Positions 46,301 to 55,923 of a stretch of DNA of 64,000 nucleotides are shown one piece after another; position 1 is the first letter of the stretch, and every line of letters begins with the position of its first letter. Origin of the DNA: Gonapodya sp. JEL0774 (taxonomy: Eukaryota; Monoblepharomycota; Monoblepharidomycetes; Monoblepharidales; Gonapodyaceae); contig JADIIX010000074.1 of the NCBI GenBank assembly GCA_027604505.1, positions 1 through 64,000 of the forward strand, given 5' to 3'. Made by a program: the position numbers and the translations under genes. The notes below the pieces were generated by a model that was not told the origin of the DNA, did not search any database, and saw only the letters and a list, made by a program, of their open reading frames with translations.

Positions 46301-48068
46301 ACTCAATTATTGAAGGAACACGCAACGCGCTTGCAACACTCACGGAAACACTGCGGCAGATGGGCTACACCTCGAAGAAGCCCGCGAATTTGATCATTGT
46401 TGGTCACAGTATCGGTGGTTTCTTCGCTCAAATGATGTTAAACCGTCATCGTGAGGTATTCGAGAATGTGCGAGCAGAGAAATGGAGTAACCTTCCTGGG
46501 TCGCAGAGACGCAAGTCGGGTCACCTGGCGGAAGGCCTCTCTGCAGAAGAGTCGGACATCTTGACTTCGGATTTGGATTCGGACTCGGGACTCTCCACCG
46601 CTGAATCGGGATACTCCGTATCAACTGGTATTTTCCCACTTTCTCCAAGGAGAATTGGTGACCAGGTTACAATAGACACGACTGGGACTGGCAGCGTTCC
46701 AGTGGTTCCATCAGCTGGTCACGGTCTGTCCCCTTTAACATTCAAAACGATCATCACACTCGGCTCGTATCTCAGCTGGGTCGCTGATCCAGCTGAAATC
46801 TTGATACCGGAAGGCATGAAAAACAAATGGGTCAGTATTTTTTTCACTGAAGATTTTTTCAGTGGGCCACTCAGCCCACTGGGCTTAAGGAACGTGAGCG
46901 AGGGATTAGCCGCAGAAATTGGGATCGGTTTGTTCGAAGCTCGACGCTCCATCAAAGCTTCGAGGTCGAAATCGGAGCTGGATTATCGGGGAGCTTTGCG
47001 TGGGGTTGGTACGGGGATCTCTGGCGCCGTTCATAAGATGCTTCATAAACTCGTGGGCAACACTTCCTGTGCTGGCGCCAATGCTCGCAGGAGACACCGG
47101 ACACGAAGCGACGGACTTAGAAAACGCCACAAGCGGGCAAAGAGTAAGGAAACTTCTGTGAAGATGTCCCCACTGGTTCCTGGTGGAAGTCACCTCTCAC
47201 CATCAACCGAGACAGGAATGCCCAGCTCCCACCGCTCAAGGGGATACATGCTTGTTGACAGCTACGGCGAAGTTGTTTCGTCGTCGGCTGAAGTTGATGA
47301 GGACGACGATGAGCTAGGATATGGATACGATAACGTGGAGGGTAAACGCCGTATATCAGCACAAGCATCAAAAGTACCTTCATCTACCTCCGGGTTCCAT
47401 AAGGTGATCAACGCGACCGCCGACGCCCTATCCACCGCAGCTCAGATTCCGCTGTCTGTTCACGAGCGGATGTGGGACGTTCTCGAGGGTTGGAATGAAG
47501 AGTATGGACTGGATCGGTGGACAGGATTCGTGCGTCGCGTAACTGGACCGTTGGGAGAAGGATACGTGAACGATCCTATCGTTTGGCGTATCATGGAAGG
47601 TGTGGTTGGTGGGATCCTCAAGGACGGCAATGTTGATCCTACGTCAACAGGGGTGTTTCACCTGTTGCAACGAGAGAATAAAGCTCGATCAATGGATCAG
47701 ACCCTCTTTGGGACCTCCACAAGCTCCGGCATAACAAGCAGTCGGTCTAGACGATTGCAGGAGACTTCCTCTATCTTTCAGAATGAGAGCTCCGGAGAAC
47801 TAAATGTGGCCGAAGCAAGGGGCTGGGCAGACAAGCTGATGAACCTCGCCTTGGACATTGTTACACCGGTGAGTGCTTCCAGCCAATGGTCGCAATGAAC
47901 TGAACTTGTCCTCAAATTTCGCTTTCTGCGAAGATCCCCGCGTTGGCGTTCACTTTGATCCCGGGACCCCCCCAAACTCCACCACGAGCTCCTCTTCGTG
48001 AAAATATCTCCTTAGTCTCCCATTTGAAGCGCGTCGGCAGTTGGTACTGGAATGAAAGATCGACGTGA
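43324..48068 (+). CDS. Large protein with two tandem alpha/beta-hydrolase (lipase-like) domains
   Basis: Starts at ATG 43324; a Ser/Thr-rich N-terminus of about 150 residues precedes domain 1. Splicing 43768 to 43821 gives QYAASAAVLYVHGLMLPEKV, with the His-Gly oxyanion strand. A GC-AG intron (44212-44275) joins FHSDAAQR to ESIYGLLCDAL. The nucleophile elbow is MIVAYSMGSS, with Ala at the usual first Gly. Then VEWINLFYPSDVLASPL supplies a probable acid, and a 19-nt exon (45206-45224) encodes SHAIYPV with a probable catalytic His, followed by DEGVYELVGRKVGSMVLDW. Domain 2 (45720-47060) has NLVFLFLPGMVTGPDYEDEI, a canonical elbow IIVGHSIGGFFAQMML, ITLGSYLSWVADPAEILIPE and WVSIFFTEDFFSGPLSPLG. 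The last exon after the intron at about 47873-47932 ends at the stop 48066-48068. No transmembrane segment is clear. Substrate unknown; probably a lipid or ester hydrolase. Confidence 0.68.
44212..44275 (+). other. Candidate GC-AG intron in the tandem hydrolase gene
   Basis: The upstream frame must end in phase 2 and the downstream frame begins with one base. The GT site at 44216 gives the wrong phase, while AAAG|GCGAGT at 44212 gives the right one and is an excellent GC-type donor; the acceptor is AAAACAG at 44275. The result is AAQR|ESIYG without a stop. Confidence 0.6.
45206..45224 (+). other. 19-nt microexon carrying the probable catalytic His
   Basis: Bounded by CCCCTAAG and GTGAGT. It joins TPI (exon ending CCTATCAG near 45140) to DEGVYELVG, producing SHAIYPVDEGVY. 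The block resembles the His-containing motif near the C-terminus of related hydrolases. Confidence 0.65.
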
Positions 48069-48167
48069 CCCGAAGGATTGAACGGCAGAGGTGGACTCCG
48101 AATATGAACAATCTGGTTTTCTAAGCGAATAACAGTACGGACACTCAAAACTAGTATTCTAGCATTA

Positions 48168-49764
48168 TCAGCACTGTTCCCCACGCATATGTACATACTT
48201 CGAAAAAATCCGCTCAACCAGCGGCGCAACCTGTGACCAAATTGTCATGTTCAAACATAAGGTCCGCAATATCAAACTTCCGCATCGATCTACCCACCAA
48301 CTTCCTGGACATGGCTGCGTTCCCTTGTCGGAAAACTCTGACTGAAAATGACACTCCACCACTGCTGCGAACGTCCCATTCTGAGCCTCCCTTTTTCAGC
48401 GAATACGGTTTCAATTCCATTTCAGCGCTCGATACAATATCGGACAAAAAAAACGCAGCTGCTTCAGCCGTTGCCCGCACTGCAACAATCATTTGCCGCT
48501 CAAATTTATCCGCGGATCCGCTTTTGTGAAGCATCACAATCTCTACGTCTAAAGCCTTTGTTGCGGCAAAGTCCACCACCGCTGCAATCACATTATCAGA
48601 TCCATCACGCTTCGCCCACTTATCTACGTCCCACGAAACGGTGGAAAACCCAACGTTGGCTGACTTGGACGGAGAGGGTAGAGGCATCGAGTACAGCTTG
48701 AAATCTCGACGTAAAAGGTCCGCGGAGGATAGATCACGAAGCTCCTTTTTGGAGTCTTTTAGCTCACGGGCATATGTTTGGAAATACGTTTGCTTGGGAG
48801 AGTTGGTGCCGAGCACAGTTATCTGCGTTGTGCCAGGACCTTTGGCAAGGGAGAACATAACTGATGCCATTTCAATGCTAAGCTCATCGGTGAAAAAAAT
48901 GATTAGACAAACGTTGAGTCTTTTAGGGAAAAACAGGTGGTCAACCTACTCTAAATCCGTAACCCGTCCCGAATCAACACTGAGACAGTCCGTATCATGG
49001 AGAATAGGTGCCAAGAGAAGGTCCGCCATTTGCGGTGGAACAACAGAAGGAAGGTCGAGACCCGAATCAACATACAGCTTCGCCACAAGGGATGAGCAAG
49101 ATCCGACTGGAGCGATGACTCTCAGGGCACATTGAGATGTAGGAAAGGCATTCTCATCCACCTTATCAAAAAATTAAGGCCGGTGCCCTTTTTCAAAACA
49201 GATTCAGTCGACAGAGAAACAAAATGCCACGTACGTGGTGATCAACAACTCCTCTCACGGCAGGTGCAAACTTACTCTGCACACTTGCCAATTTGTTGTG
49301 GTCTGTAATAATCAGCTGAAGATCGTTGGAAGTAGCCAGCGCGTCCAGATCGAGCTCGTCCTGGAATCGAGTATGCTCTAGTAGTTTTTGTGACGGGAGT
49401 GCACCTCCTTCCGGAAATGCGTGACGAAACGCTTGCACACACTCGGGACGAATAGGGAGATCGGCACGTGGAAAGTTAAACGCTGGAATGAATGAGCGAG
49501 AACTGTCCGCGCGCGTTAAGTGTTGAAGGTACGCCAGAGCCAGGGCTGACACCATGGAGTCGGGATCTGTGGAGCGGCCGAGATGGAGACAGCATCAATG
49601 AGTCAGAACACCGTCATTGTGTTCTGTGGAAGCATGGCAAGATTTGTTGGTCACTTCACCCACCCCCAGCTTCGTTCCCAATAACTACCGTCACCGTCCC
49701 TGGCCTCGAGAGTGCCGGACCAATATTTTCCAGGAATTGAAGGAACGAATCAAGTGCCTTCATG
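48168..49764 (-). CDS. Exopolyphosphatase/Prune-like DHH-family phosphoesterase
   Basis: Cytosolic DHH-superfamily enzyme of the PPX1/Prune group, which hydrolyses polyphosphate or short oligophosphates. The start at 49764 gives MKALDSFLQFLENIGPALSR and then TVTVVIGNEAG; splicing leads to DSMVSALALAYLQHLTRAD (motif I, with the Asp pair). Next are SFIPAFNFPRADLPIRPECV, FQDELDLDALATSNDLQLII, TDHNKLASVQ and RGVVDHHVRG (DHH motif III), then VIAPVGSCSSLVAKLYVDS and LLAPILHDTDCLSVDSG. The C-terminal DHHA2 domain ends with FSVRVFRQGNAAMSRK; an intron whose acceptor is TTGGTCACAG joins LVAPLVERIFSKYVHMRGEQ, ending at 48168. Motif II reads D-H-N rather than D-H-H. The gene converges with the hydrolase, 99 bases stop to stop. 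Confidence 0.87.
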
Positions 49765-49932
49765 CGGAGCGATCGATGGAAACGATGGAAGAGTTGATGC
49801 GTCTTCTATATGTTCTCCACAAATAATTATATACGTGCGATATACGCTCCACTCACTCGAGTACAGAAACAAAATTACAATAAGTACAATATGCACGATT
49901 CTTGTTCGCGTGAGGAGTATCCACTGATCACT

Positions 49933-52731
49933 ATGGAGGAGCTCCATGAGGTCGTCCTGGGGGTTCCTTGTGAGTGAACTGCGAAGGGCTCCATGAATTC
50001 GCAATCCCATGAGCTCCCTTCATCCTCTCTACTGAATCGGGTGATACCATGCCCCACAGAGTCGATCTCGATGCCCATCCTCTCTCTGCCCTCCGTCGAC
50101 GACACCATGGCGCTCATCGAACCTTTCACCACTTTCACTGCTTTCCTCATCTCGTTCACCCCAGAGTTGTGACTCGAGAGGCGGTCGCGGATGTGCTGCC
50201 TCAACTGCGGAACCTCATTTTCACGGGTGACATTCAGGAACTCGGGTTTGGTGCTGGTAGAAGCGAACAAACCGCAGTGTCAAGCAACTCTCGGGCGAGG
50301 AAGACTTCTGTGCCAATGAACACTCAGACGAACGAAGCCACAGAAAATTTAGACGGTGTTTTGATGATTAATAACAAGGATGGAACACCTGTTCAAGTGG
50401 AAAACGGGTCTCTCCCATCATCATCATCAGCAGATCCTCAGAGGAGGTACACGGTGGTACGGGGACACCAGCCAGCCATCGATGAGTTGACTACAGTAGC
50501 TGGTCGAATAGTGAGCTTCTCAGCAGTTGGTGGACGGAGCAACGTGGAGCTTATTGCATTGTGACCTGTTCACACAGTGGAATGGTCACGAGCCTCCGGG
50601 AAACGAATCCATTACAGCACCTCCTCCAACCAAACCTCTTAAGTCAGCCAATGTCATTGTCAGGGAAAGAAGGAAACTACTTGCCCACAAGCAAGTGACA
50701 AACGTCGAGGTTTGTTGAATATTTGCGCCAGTTCGTTCATCCATATAGCAAATAGTGTATTTCTTCCGCGGGCATATCTCAGAAACCAGACATTGCAGCC
50801 AGTTCGCCGCTGCCACTACCCACTCCGTCTGCAATCACTCTCACAACTGAGGCAGTTCCCTTTCAATCACCGCCAGAATCACCTCAGCTGGTTCTGGTAC
50901 CAGATACTCAAACCCCACCACAGGAAGAACAAGAATCAGTGAATCTTTTTGTCCCGAATATTTCTGGCTTGTCCTCGATTCGTCGTTCTCCTGCGGTGAA
51001 AACCACAGCTGCAAGCCTCTTGGCGAAAGCCTCACGACTCCCACAAACCTCGAAAACCCCTTTCGCGCCATCTGAACGTCGAAATCTCTTGGAAAATGCT
51101 CTTGCCAACACTCCCGAGACCGAGCCTTCGCATGCCCATGGGCCCTTCCATCGAAATGCTGCGTCACGGTCCGCTATACGCTTCGGGACCGACTTCGCGG
51201 TCCTGCTTGCCCGTGAGCAAGCTCTGCTAGCGAATCAGAGGACCAAGCTCGTTGCCTCATCGGTAGTGCAGGACGTGGCAGTGAAAGAGGTCACGTGGGT
51301 GGAGGTTGCCGAGATGGTCTGGAAAACGTTCCGATTTTTAATGGGGAGGGCAACGTCGGTGTTGTCGCAGGAATTGGCTGACCAAATGATCAAGGCTTTC
51401 GGTGGGTGCGAAATTTAACAGGTGGAGATGTTCGTTTGCGTGCTACCATTTGCTTTCCTGTTCGGAATGCAGAGTCCGATCCGCACCCTCCCACTAGCCC
51501 AACGCTGCCTTCATTTCTCCGCTCCCTTCTGACATCTGGTCGTGTCCTAGAGTCTGATGTCATCAACCTCCGCATGCTTCTCCTGCACTTTCGCCGCTTA
51601 CGAGACCTGCGTGAATTCTGTTTCGATCAAGGCATGTGGTACCTCATGGGTCCCATCGTTTTTCGTGCGGCCACATGTGTTGGTGGTCGTAAAGGAGGCG
51701 CCGGATTACTGATTGTGCTCGATGTCGAGGATGCCCGGAGTGTTCCAGAACGCGGAATTTTAGTGCAACGAAAGCGACCAACTGGGGGGTTTGCAAATGA
51801 CCAAAATGCGAGTGTGGGGCTCCAAACAGTGACTGGTGGCCCAGGTGGTCGATCCACCTTGCCCGGCCACTTGCATCGTGGATCCGTTTTGCCAGCGGCT
51901 CCCAACGCTGTAACTTCTGCAACCATGGTCACTGGCACAGGCAGGTTGTCATTTGAAACCGAGGAGACCAGTGGTGTGCGGGGAGCAGGGATAGTCGGGA
52001 TCCAGGTGGTTGGAGCTGGGGATGCAGCCGGTGGGCGAAATAGCAGGCGCCCGTCGATGGCATCACAAAACGTGAAGCCTGACACTAATCTGAGGCGAAC
52101 CTCTGTGACTGCTACTGGGCGGCAACAGTCGGCTGGGCGACACAACTCTGCGGGGTTGCAGCGTTCGGCGGTGAAGAAGGGAGTGAGGATATCTTCGGCT
52201 GGGAGATCTTCAAGGGGAAATCTTGTCAGTGGAGGGGGGATGAAAGTGAAAATGGGGTTGTCAGCGGCGTTCGCAGATGAAGAGGAACCCAAGCAAGACA
52301 AAAGCGTATCTGCTCCACTTTCAGCCATTCACACCGTCCGCCTCGACGCACCGACAGCTGCCGCCAATCTTCCTTTACCTCTGCATACTGAATTTCACCA
52401 TGATGCTGTTCAGCTCCCCATCCGCCGCCCTCGCGTCGCCTTCACACGGCGTGCATCTGTGGCAACCCCATTGTCTATAAATGGCACGTTTGGTAAGCCA
52501 CTCGATCCGGGAAGCACGTGGATTGATTGGGCGGAGACGTTAGACTACCGAGGGATGGTGGAAACAGTGTTTTGTACTGAACACGTTTTGAGCCCGGTAG
52601 CGGGGCTGCTGGGAGTGATGGTGGATAGGTGGGACGATATTTTTGGTGACAGTGATGGCCAGGCAGGTGAGAGGCTGGAGGAGGAGCAAAACGCATGGGT
52701 GGGGAGAATGATGGTCGGGACTGCAGTGTGA
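49933..52731 (+). CDS. Unrecognised multi-exon protein
   Basis: Open frames run on the plus strand from about 49933 to the stop at 52729-52731, with GT...AG breaks. The 5' end is the least sure part: ATG 49933 gives MEELHEVVLGVP, and a possible second exon near 50060 reads LPSVDDTMALIEPFTTFTAF. Downstream are VADVLPQLRNLIFTGDIQEL, a Pro/Thr/Gln-rich stretch (QSPPESPQLVLVPDTQTPPQ), a helical block (DFAVLLAREQALLANQRTKL; VEVAEMVWKTFRFLMGRATS) and a last exon of about 430 residues with LPSFLRSLLTSGRVLESDVI, long Gly/Ser/Arg-rich linkers and a conserved-looking end, STWIDWAETLDYRGMVETVF. I recognise no domain. Composition suggests a scaffold or disordered protein. It is divergent from the Prune-like gene with 168 bases between starts. 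Confidence 0.5.
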
Positions 52732-53565
52732 ATGGAAGGGATGGATGAAAAGGGCGATTTCGAAAGTAACAACCTCAGTGCATTTATGGTTTCATAGTTA
52801 ACCGGTATGTACAATATCATAAGATATTTTGCTCAGCGTGTTGTTCCCCCAGTACAAAAACAGGAGAACGAATTTTGGAGCAACCGCCTCACGAAATCAT
52901 GAACACTCAGGACATTCAACAAACTAATGCTAAAGACCGGTATGATAAAGAAATGGCATTTCTATTAAGTTCAAAATGTTTTCGCGACGACAGCATGCAG
53001 TTAATGGCGACAACATCCAATCGAAGGGAAAGGGTTTGCCGCTCCAATTTCCAACCCATTTCGTTGTGGCATAGGAAGGCTTGGCGGAGATTGGTGTCCC
53101 CAAATTTGCACTGTAATATTGGCTTTCTCCCCTGGGAGAAAAAGAAAACCCTGTATCCTTTCGCACTCCACCGACACCGTAAACAGGTCCTGAACTCTAC
53201 CATAAGTCATTCTTGCACAAAGATCGTCAGAGGATCTTGAGAGCTTGCGCTATTGTATACTCACGTGCAGTTCACTTTGGACTTTCTGGACTATACTGGA
53301 TTGTGTGTGCAAGTCAAGCATCTGACCACCTCGGAAAAGAAAAGTGACCTAGCCCGATATGTATTCAAATGTCATCGATGTATTGAGGGTCTTGCAATCG
53401 GTAGTAATGTACGTACTCTGGAATGTTGAGTGAGGGTGCTAAGCATCCCTGACTTTTACACATGGGCCCTGGACCGCCAAGCCTTACGACGCCAGCCCTG
53501 AACCCCGATCCTCCAGCCGCCATGAAAGGTTTCGTCTCAAACCCAAGTGTTCTGTTCTCCGCGAG
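52732..53565. other. Gene-poor stretch, no feature seen
   Basis: About 830 bases after the stop of the unrecognised gene. It holds a 121-codon plus-strand ORF (52875-53240) with no domain, no signal peptide and no resemblance I can name, and short overlapping minus-strand ORFs. I consider it non-coding. Confidence 0.5.
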
Positions 53566-54045
53566 CATCTCTCGACAACGGAACAAAAAGAGACACAAGG
53601 TATTGTCACATTCACTCTTTCCCCTCAGATCAAAGCGTTGTCTCAACCATCTCTCTGTCCACTCGACATAATAGGTACCATTCCATTCGCTCTTTTTCCT
53701 CACGTCAAAGCCTTGTCTCAGCCATTTTCTCTCTCCGTCGACATAGAACCGTGCATCTACTCTGCTCGGTTGGTCTTAGCGCTCCATCTCTCGCCGACGG
53801 AACGTTGAAAGTCAGAAGGTACTGTTCCATTGCTCATCACGTAAACGCGTGTCTCAACCATTTTTCTCTCTACATCAACGTAGAACTGCGCATCAAACTC
53901 TGCTAGCCTGCTCTCTGCTCTGCCTCTCTCGACGACGGAACTGAAAAGACTTCAGGTACTATTCCTTTTAACTCTTCATCCTCACGGCGAGCCGTTGTCT
54001 CAACCTTGTTTTCTCTCCAGTCGACATAGACCCGCGCATCAAACT
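53566..54045. repeat. Degenerate tandem repeat, about four copies, 75-145 bp spacing
   Basis: A module recurs in the same orientation: CTCTCGACGACGGAAC, then an AG|GTACTATTCC element, a CTCTT...CCTCACG stretch, GTTGTCTCAACCATTT, TCTCTCC..TCGACATAGA and GCATCAAACTCTGCTAG. Copies of the 'TTGTCTCAACCAT' core begin near 53638, 53713, 53849 and 53994. Copies have diverged by substitutions and small gaps, and the first is shortened. The array ends about 35 bases before the ATG of the small secreted protein gene. Confidence 0.75.
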
Positions 54046-54080
54046 CTGCTAGTCTGGTTTCAGCTACATCAAGCTCGATT

Positions 54081-54538
54081 ATGAAGATAGCTCAACTCAC
54101 CATCATCTGCGCCATCTTGGCGATCATCTCGCTGGCAGCTGAGGCGCACTGGACAAGCTTCACTTCCAACATCCAGACTCAGTGGGACTACGAGAGAATT
54201 GCGATGACCAGAACGACGATCCTGACACGGGTTTCTCGGCAAAGGCTGCATGTGTGTTCAGAACGGAAATAGAGGAGCAGGGACGGTTGAATGATATATC
54301 GGGAAGTTGTTGGATGGCTTGGAGATCCGGCGGCTCGGTGGCGTTGGCTTGTGACACGGCGGAGACTTGCATGGATCAATTCAATAATTTGCACTGGATA
54401 GTGGATAGCGCGTGGCAGAGTTGCTACGCGACGGATGGTTCGGCCCGAGAGTTTGTTTTGGAGCACCCTGACAGCAGATTGTGCACCAAGGTTTTCAATG
54501 GTTGCTCGGACTGCACTGCGTGGGGCAATGGATGCTAG
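54081..54538 (+). pseudogene. Small secreted Cys-rich protein, apparently frameshifted
   Basis: The ATG at 54081 opens a textbook signal peptide (MKIAQLTIICAILAIISLAA, cleavage likely after AEA) and this frame continues to a stop at 54270-54272. A different frame, open from 54143 to the stop at 54536-54538, encodes a Cys-rich mature-like domain: ENCDDQNDDPDTGFSAKAAC, ISGSCWMAWRSGGSVALACD, TAETCMDQFNNLHW, CTKVFNGCSDCTAWGNGC, with ten or more Cys. The signal exon has no internal GT donor except at 54182, and no acceptor restores the second frame, so a single indel is the simplest explanation: pseudogene, recent mutation or sequencing error. The class would be a secreted effector-like or wall protein. 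The function is not recognisable. Confidence 0.5.
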
Positions 54539-55923
54539 ATGATGAGTCAATGTAGTAGTTGGGATAAAGTCGTCAGACAACGAGATACTTGAGATTTCAG
54601 TCTTTCTGTTTCTGCAGAAAGCGTGCCGGTTCAACTGCCACAGAGCGATTGAAATCGGTGAAATGGGTGAAATGCGGCAATCCAGGAGCTCATAATCCGG
54701 GCGACCTCGTACTGGTTAGTGAATCTATTCTCTGCAAGTTTTTGGTCAATGTCGACTTTCGAGTCGATTTCGATTTGCAATCTTCTCAGACAGATGCCTC
54801 TTTGTACGTCCAAGGAGCATGCTCCAATTCCAGTCAATCTGCACGTCATTGCGGTCGGAGAGACTCATTGCGGTTGGAGAGACTCATGGGTAATTCTTTG
54901 AGGAAGCATCTCGACCCTCACAAAATGAGCATCACCAAGCGGCAAGGGCCGACATCAACACCTGATGCCAGGTTCATTGAGCGTCTCTCGCTTATTTCTT
55001 GCATTAGTCCCAGTCGTTTATGGCATGGTTGGAATCACACCGTGCGGACAATTATTCACAGGGTGGGCTGTCATGTACCCATTCATTCCACTTTTAGGCT
55101 TCGCCTTGACATGTCTGGAGACAGAGACCTAGATTCTCATTCAAATTCGATTTGGTCCATAAATGAAATGCAAATCTCGCGATTGATTTTCTTGTGACGC
55201 ATTCATGGGACGTCAGCGCGTTGCGGTTGGCTGCCAGTAACAGAAGAGAGCCATCCGTGAGCAGTCTCCCAAAATAGTGACAGACTGACAATCAGACAAA
55301 GAGCTCTTGAGTTCTCCACAGAGTATTTCTCTCACCTGTGGTCTATTAGAAGCTTGCCCCTCCCTCGCTTCGCTCCATCAGACTCGCACCAAGAGTGAGC
55401 GAACGATGGCAGTTGGGCTGGAAACGGGCAGGAACTTGATATCTGAGGTTTCGAAGGTGTGTGCGCAAAAAGCGTGTGCTGAAACAGTTGATCGTTGTTG
55501 GAACCGAAGTGGTGCACAATTTTTGTGTAATAATAACAGCGGCCCTTGCGCTCACCCCACTCCAACCCTCCATTTTCTTAGTGATTCGAGCAGATGCCAA
55601 AGCGGGCAGAGTCGATCGAACGCTGAATCAATCCGAGCAAAGGAAAAGTACCAAGTGCAAAGTGGGTTCCATTCTTGCCTTTTTTCGCGCCCGCTCTCGG
55701 GCACAGGCTCATTTTGAACGTGACTCGGCCACCGTCCTCACTCGCATTCGGGAAACTATCATCCGAATCTTCTGATGTTTCAGGCATCGTTGAAATCGTC
55801 GTCACCGCCCGCGGACTTGTTTCTGCGTCTTTCTGTTTCGAACTTGCTCCCGACAAGGCTGGCGGACGTTCTTGCCCAAGAGCCCCCTGAAGACCGTACC
55901 CACTTTACCAAGGATCTCCAAAG
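54539..55923. other. Long intergenic region upstream of the CM1 protein gene
   Basis: No ATG-initiated ORF here looks genuine. The longest open stretch (about 200 codons ending at 55197) begins at TTG and shows no domain. It includes a perfect-length tandem duplication of 19 bp (54846-54864 and 54865-54883). The 3' portion probably contains the promoter and 5' UTR of the gene starting at 55924. Confidence 0.45.
54846..54883. repeat. 19-bp tandem duplication
   Basis: The unit TCATTGCGGTCGGAGAGAC is followed immediately by a second copy with one C-to-T difference, then by TCAT. Confidence 0.85.

Noticed and set aside
41314-48068. Single gene fusing the cyclic-nucleotide-binding and hydrolase parts
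   Set aside because: The strong donor at 43155 is in the wrong phase for the next good acceptor at 43302; only a weak donor (GTGCTA at 43204) would fit, so separate genes are preferred.
47912-48229. Minus-strand 105-codon ORF as the Prune-like C-terminus
   Set aside because: Splicing to the GTTGCGCCG exon gives SRKLVAPLVERIFSKY ending at 48168, a better family match that avoids overlap with the hydrolase gene.
49875-50270. 131-codon minus-strand ORF overlapping the 5' end of the unrecognised gene
   Set aside because: Opposes better plus-strand frames and has no known motif, though it cannot be fully excluded.
52875-53240. 121-codon plus-strand ORF
   Set aside because: No domain, signal peptide or splice context; overlapping minus-strand ORFs are of similar length.
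53566-54045. CRISPR-like array
   Set aside because: Repeat units are long, diverged and unevenly spaced, and the genome is eukaryotic.
54589-55197. Roughly 200-codon open frame
   Set aside because: Begins at TTG, has no recognisable domain and spans a 19-bp tandem duplication; probably chance.
55578-55856. Minus-strand ORF of 92 codons
   Set aside because: TTG start, no support; lies in the leader region of the CM1 gene.
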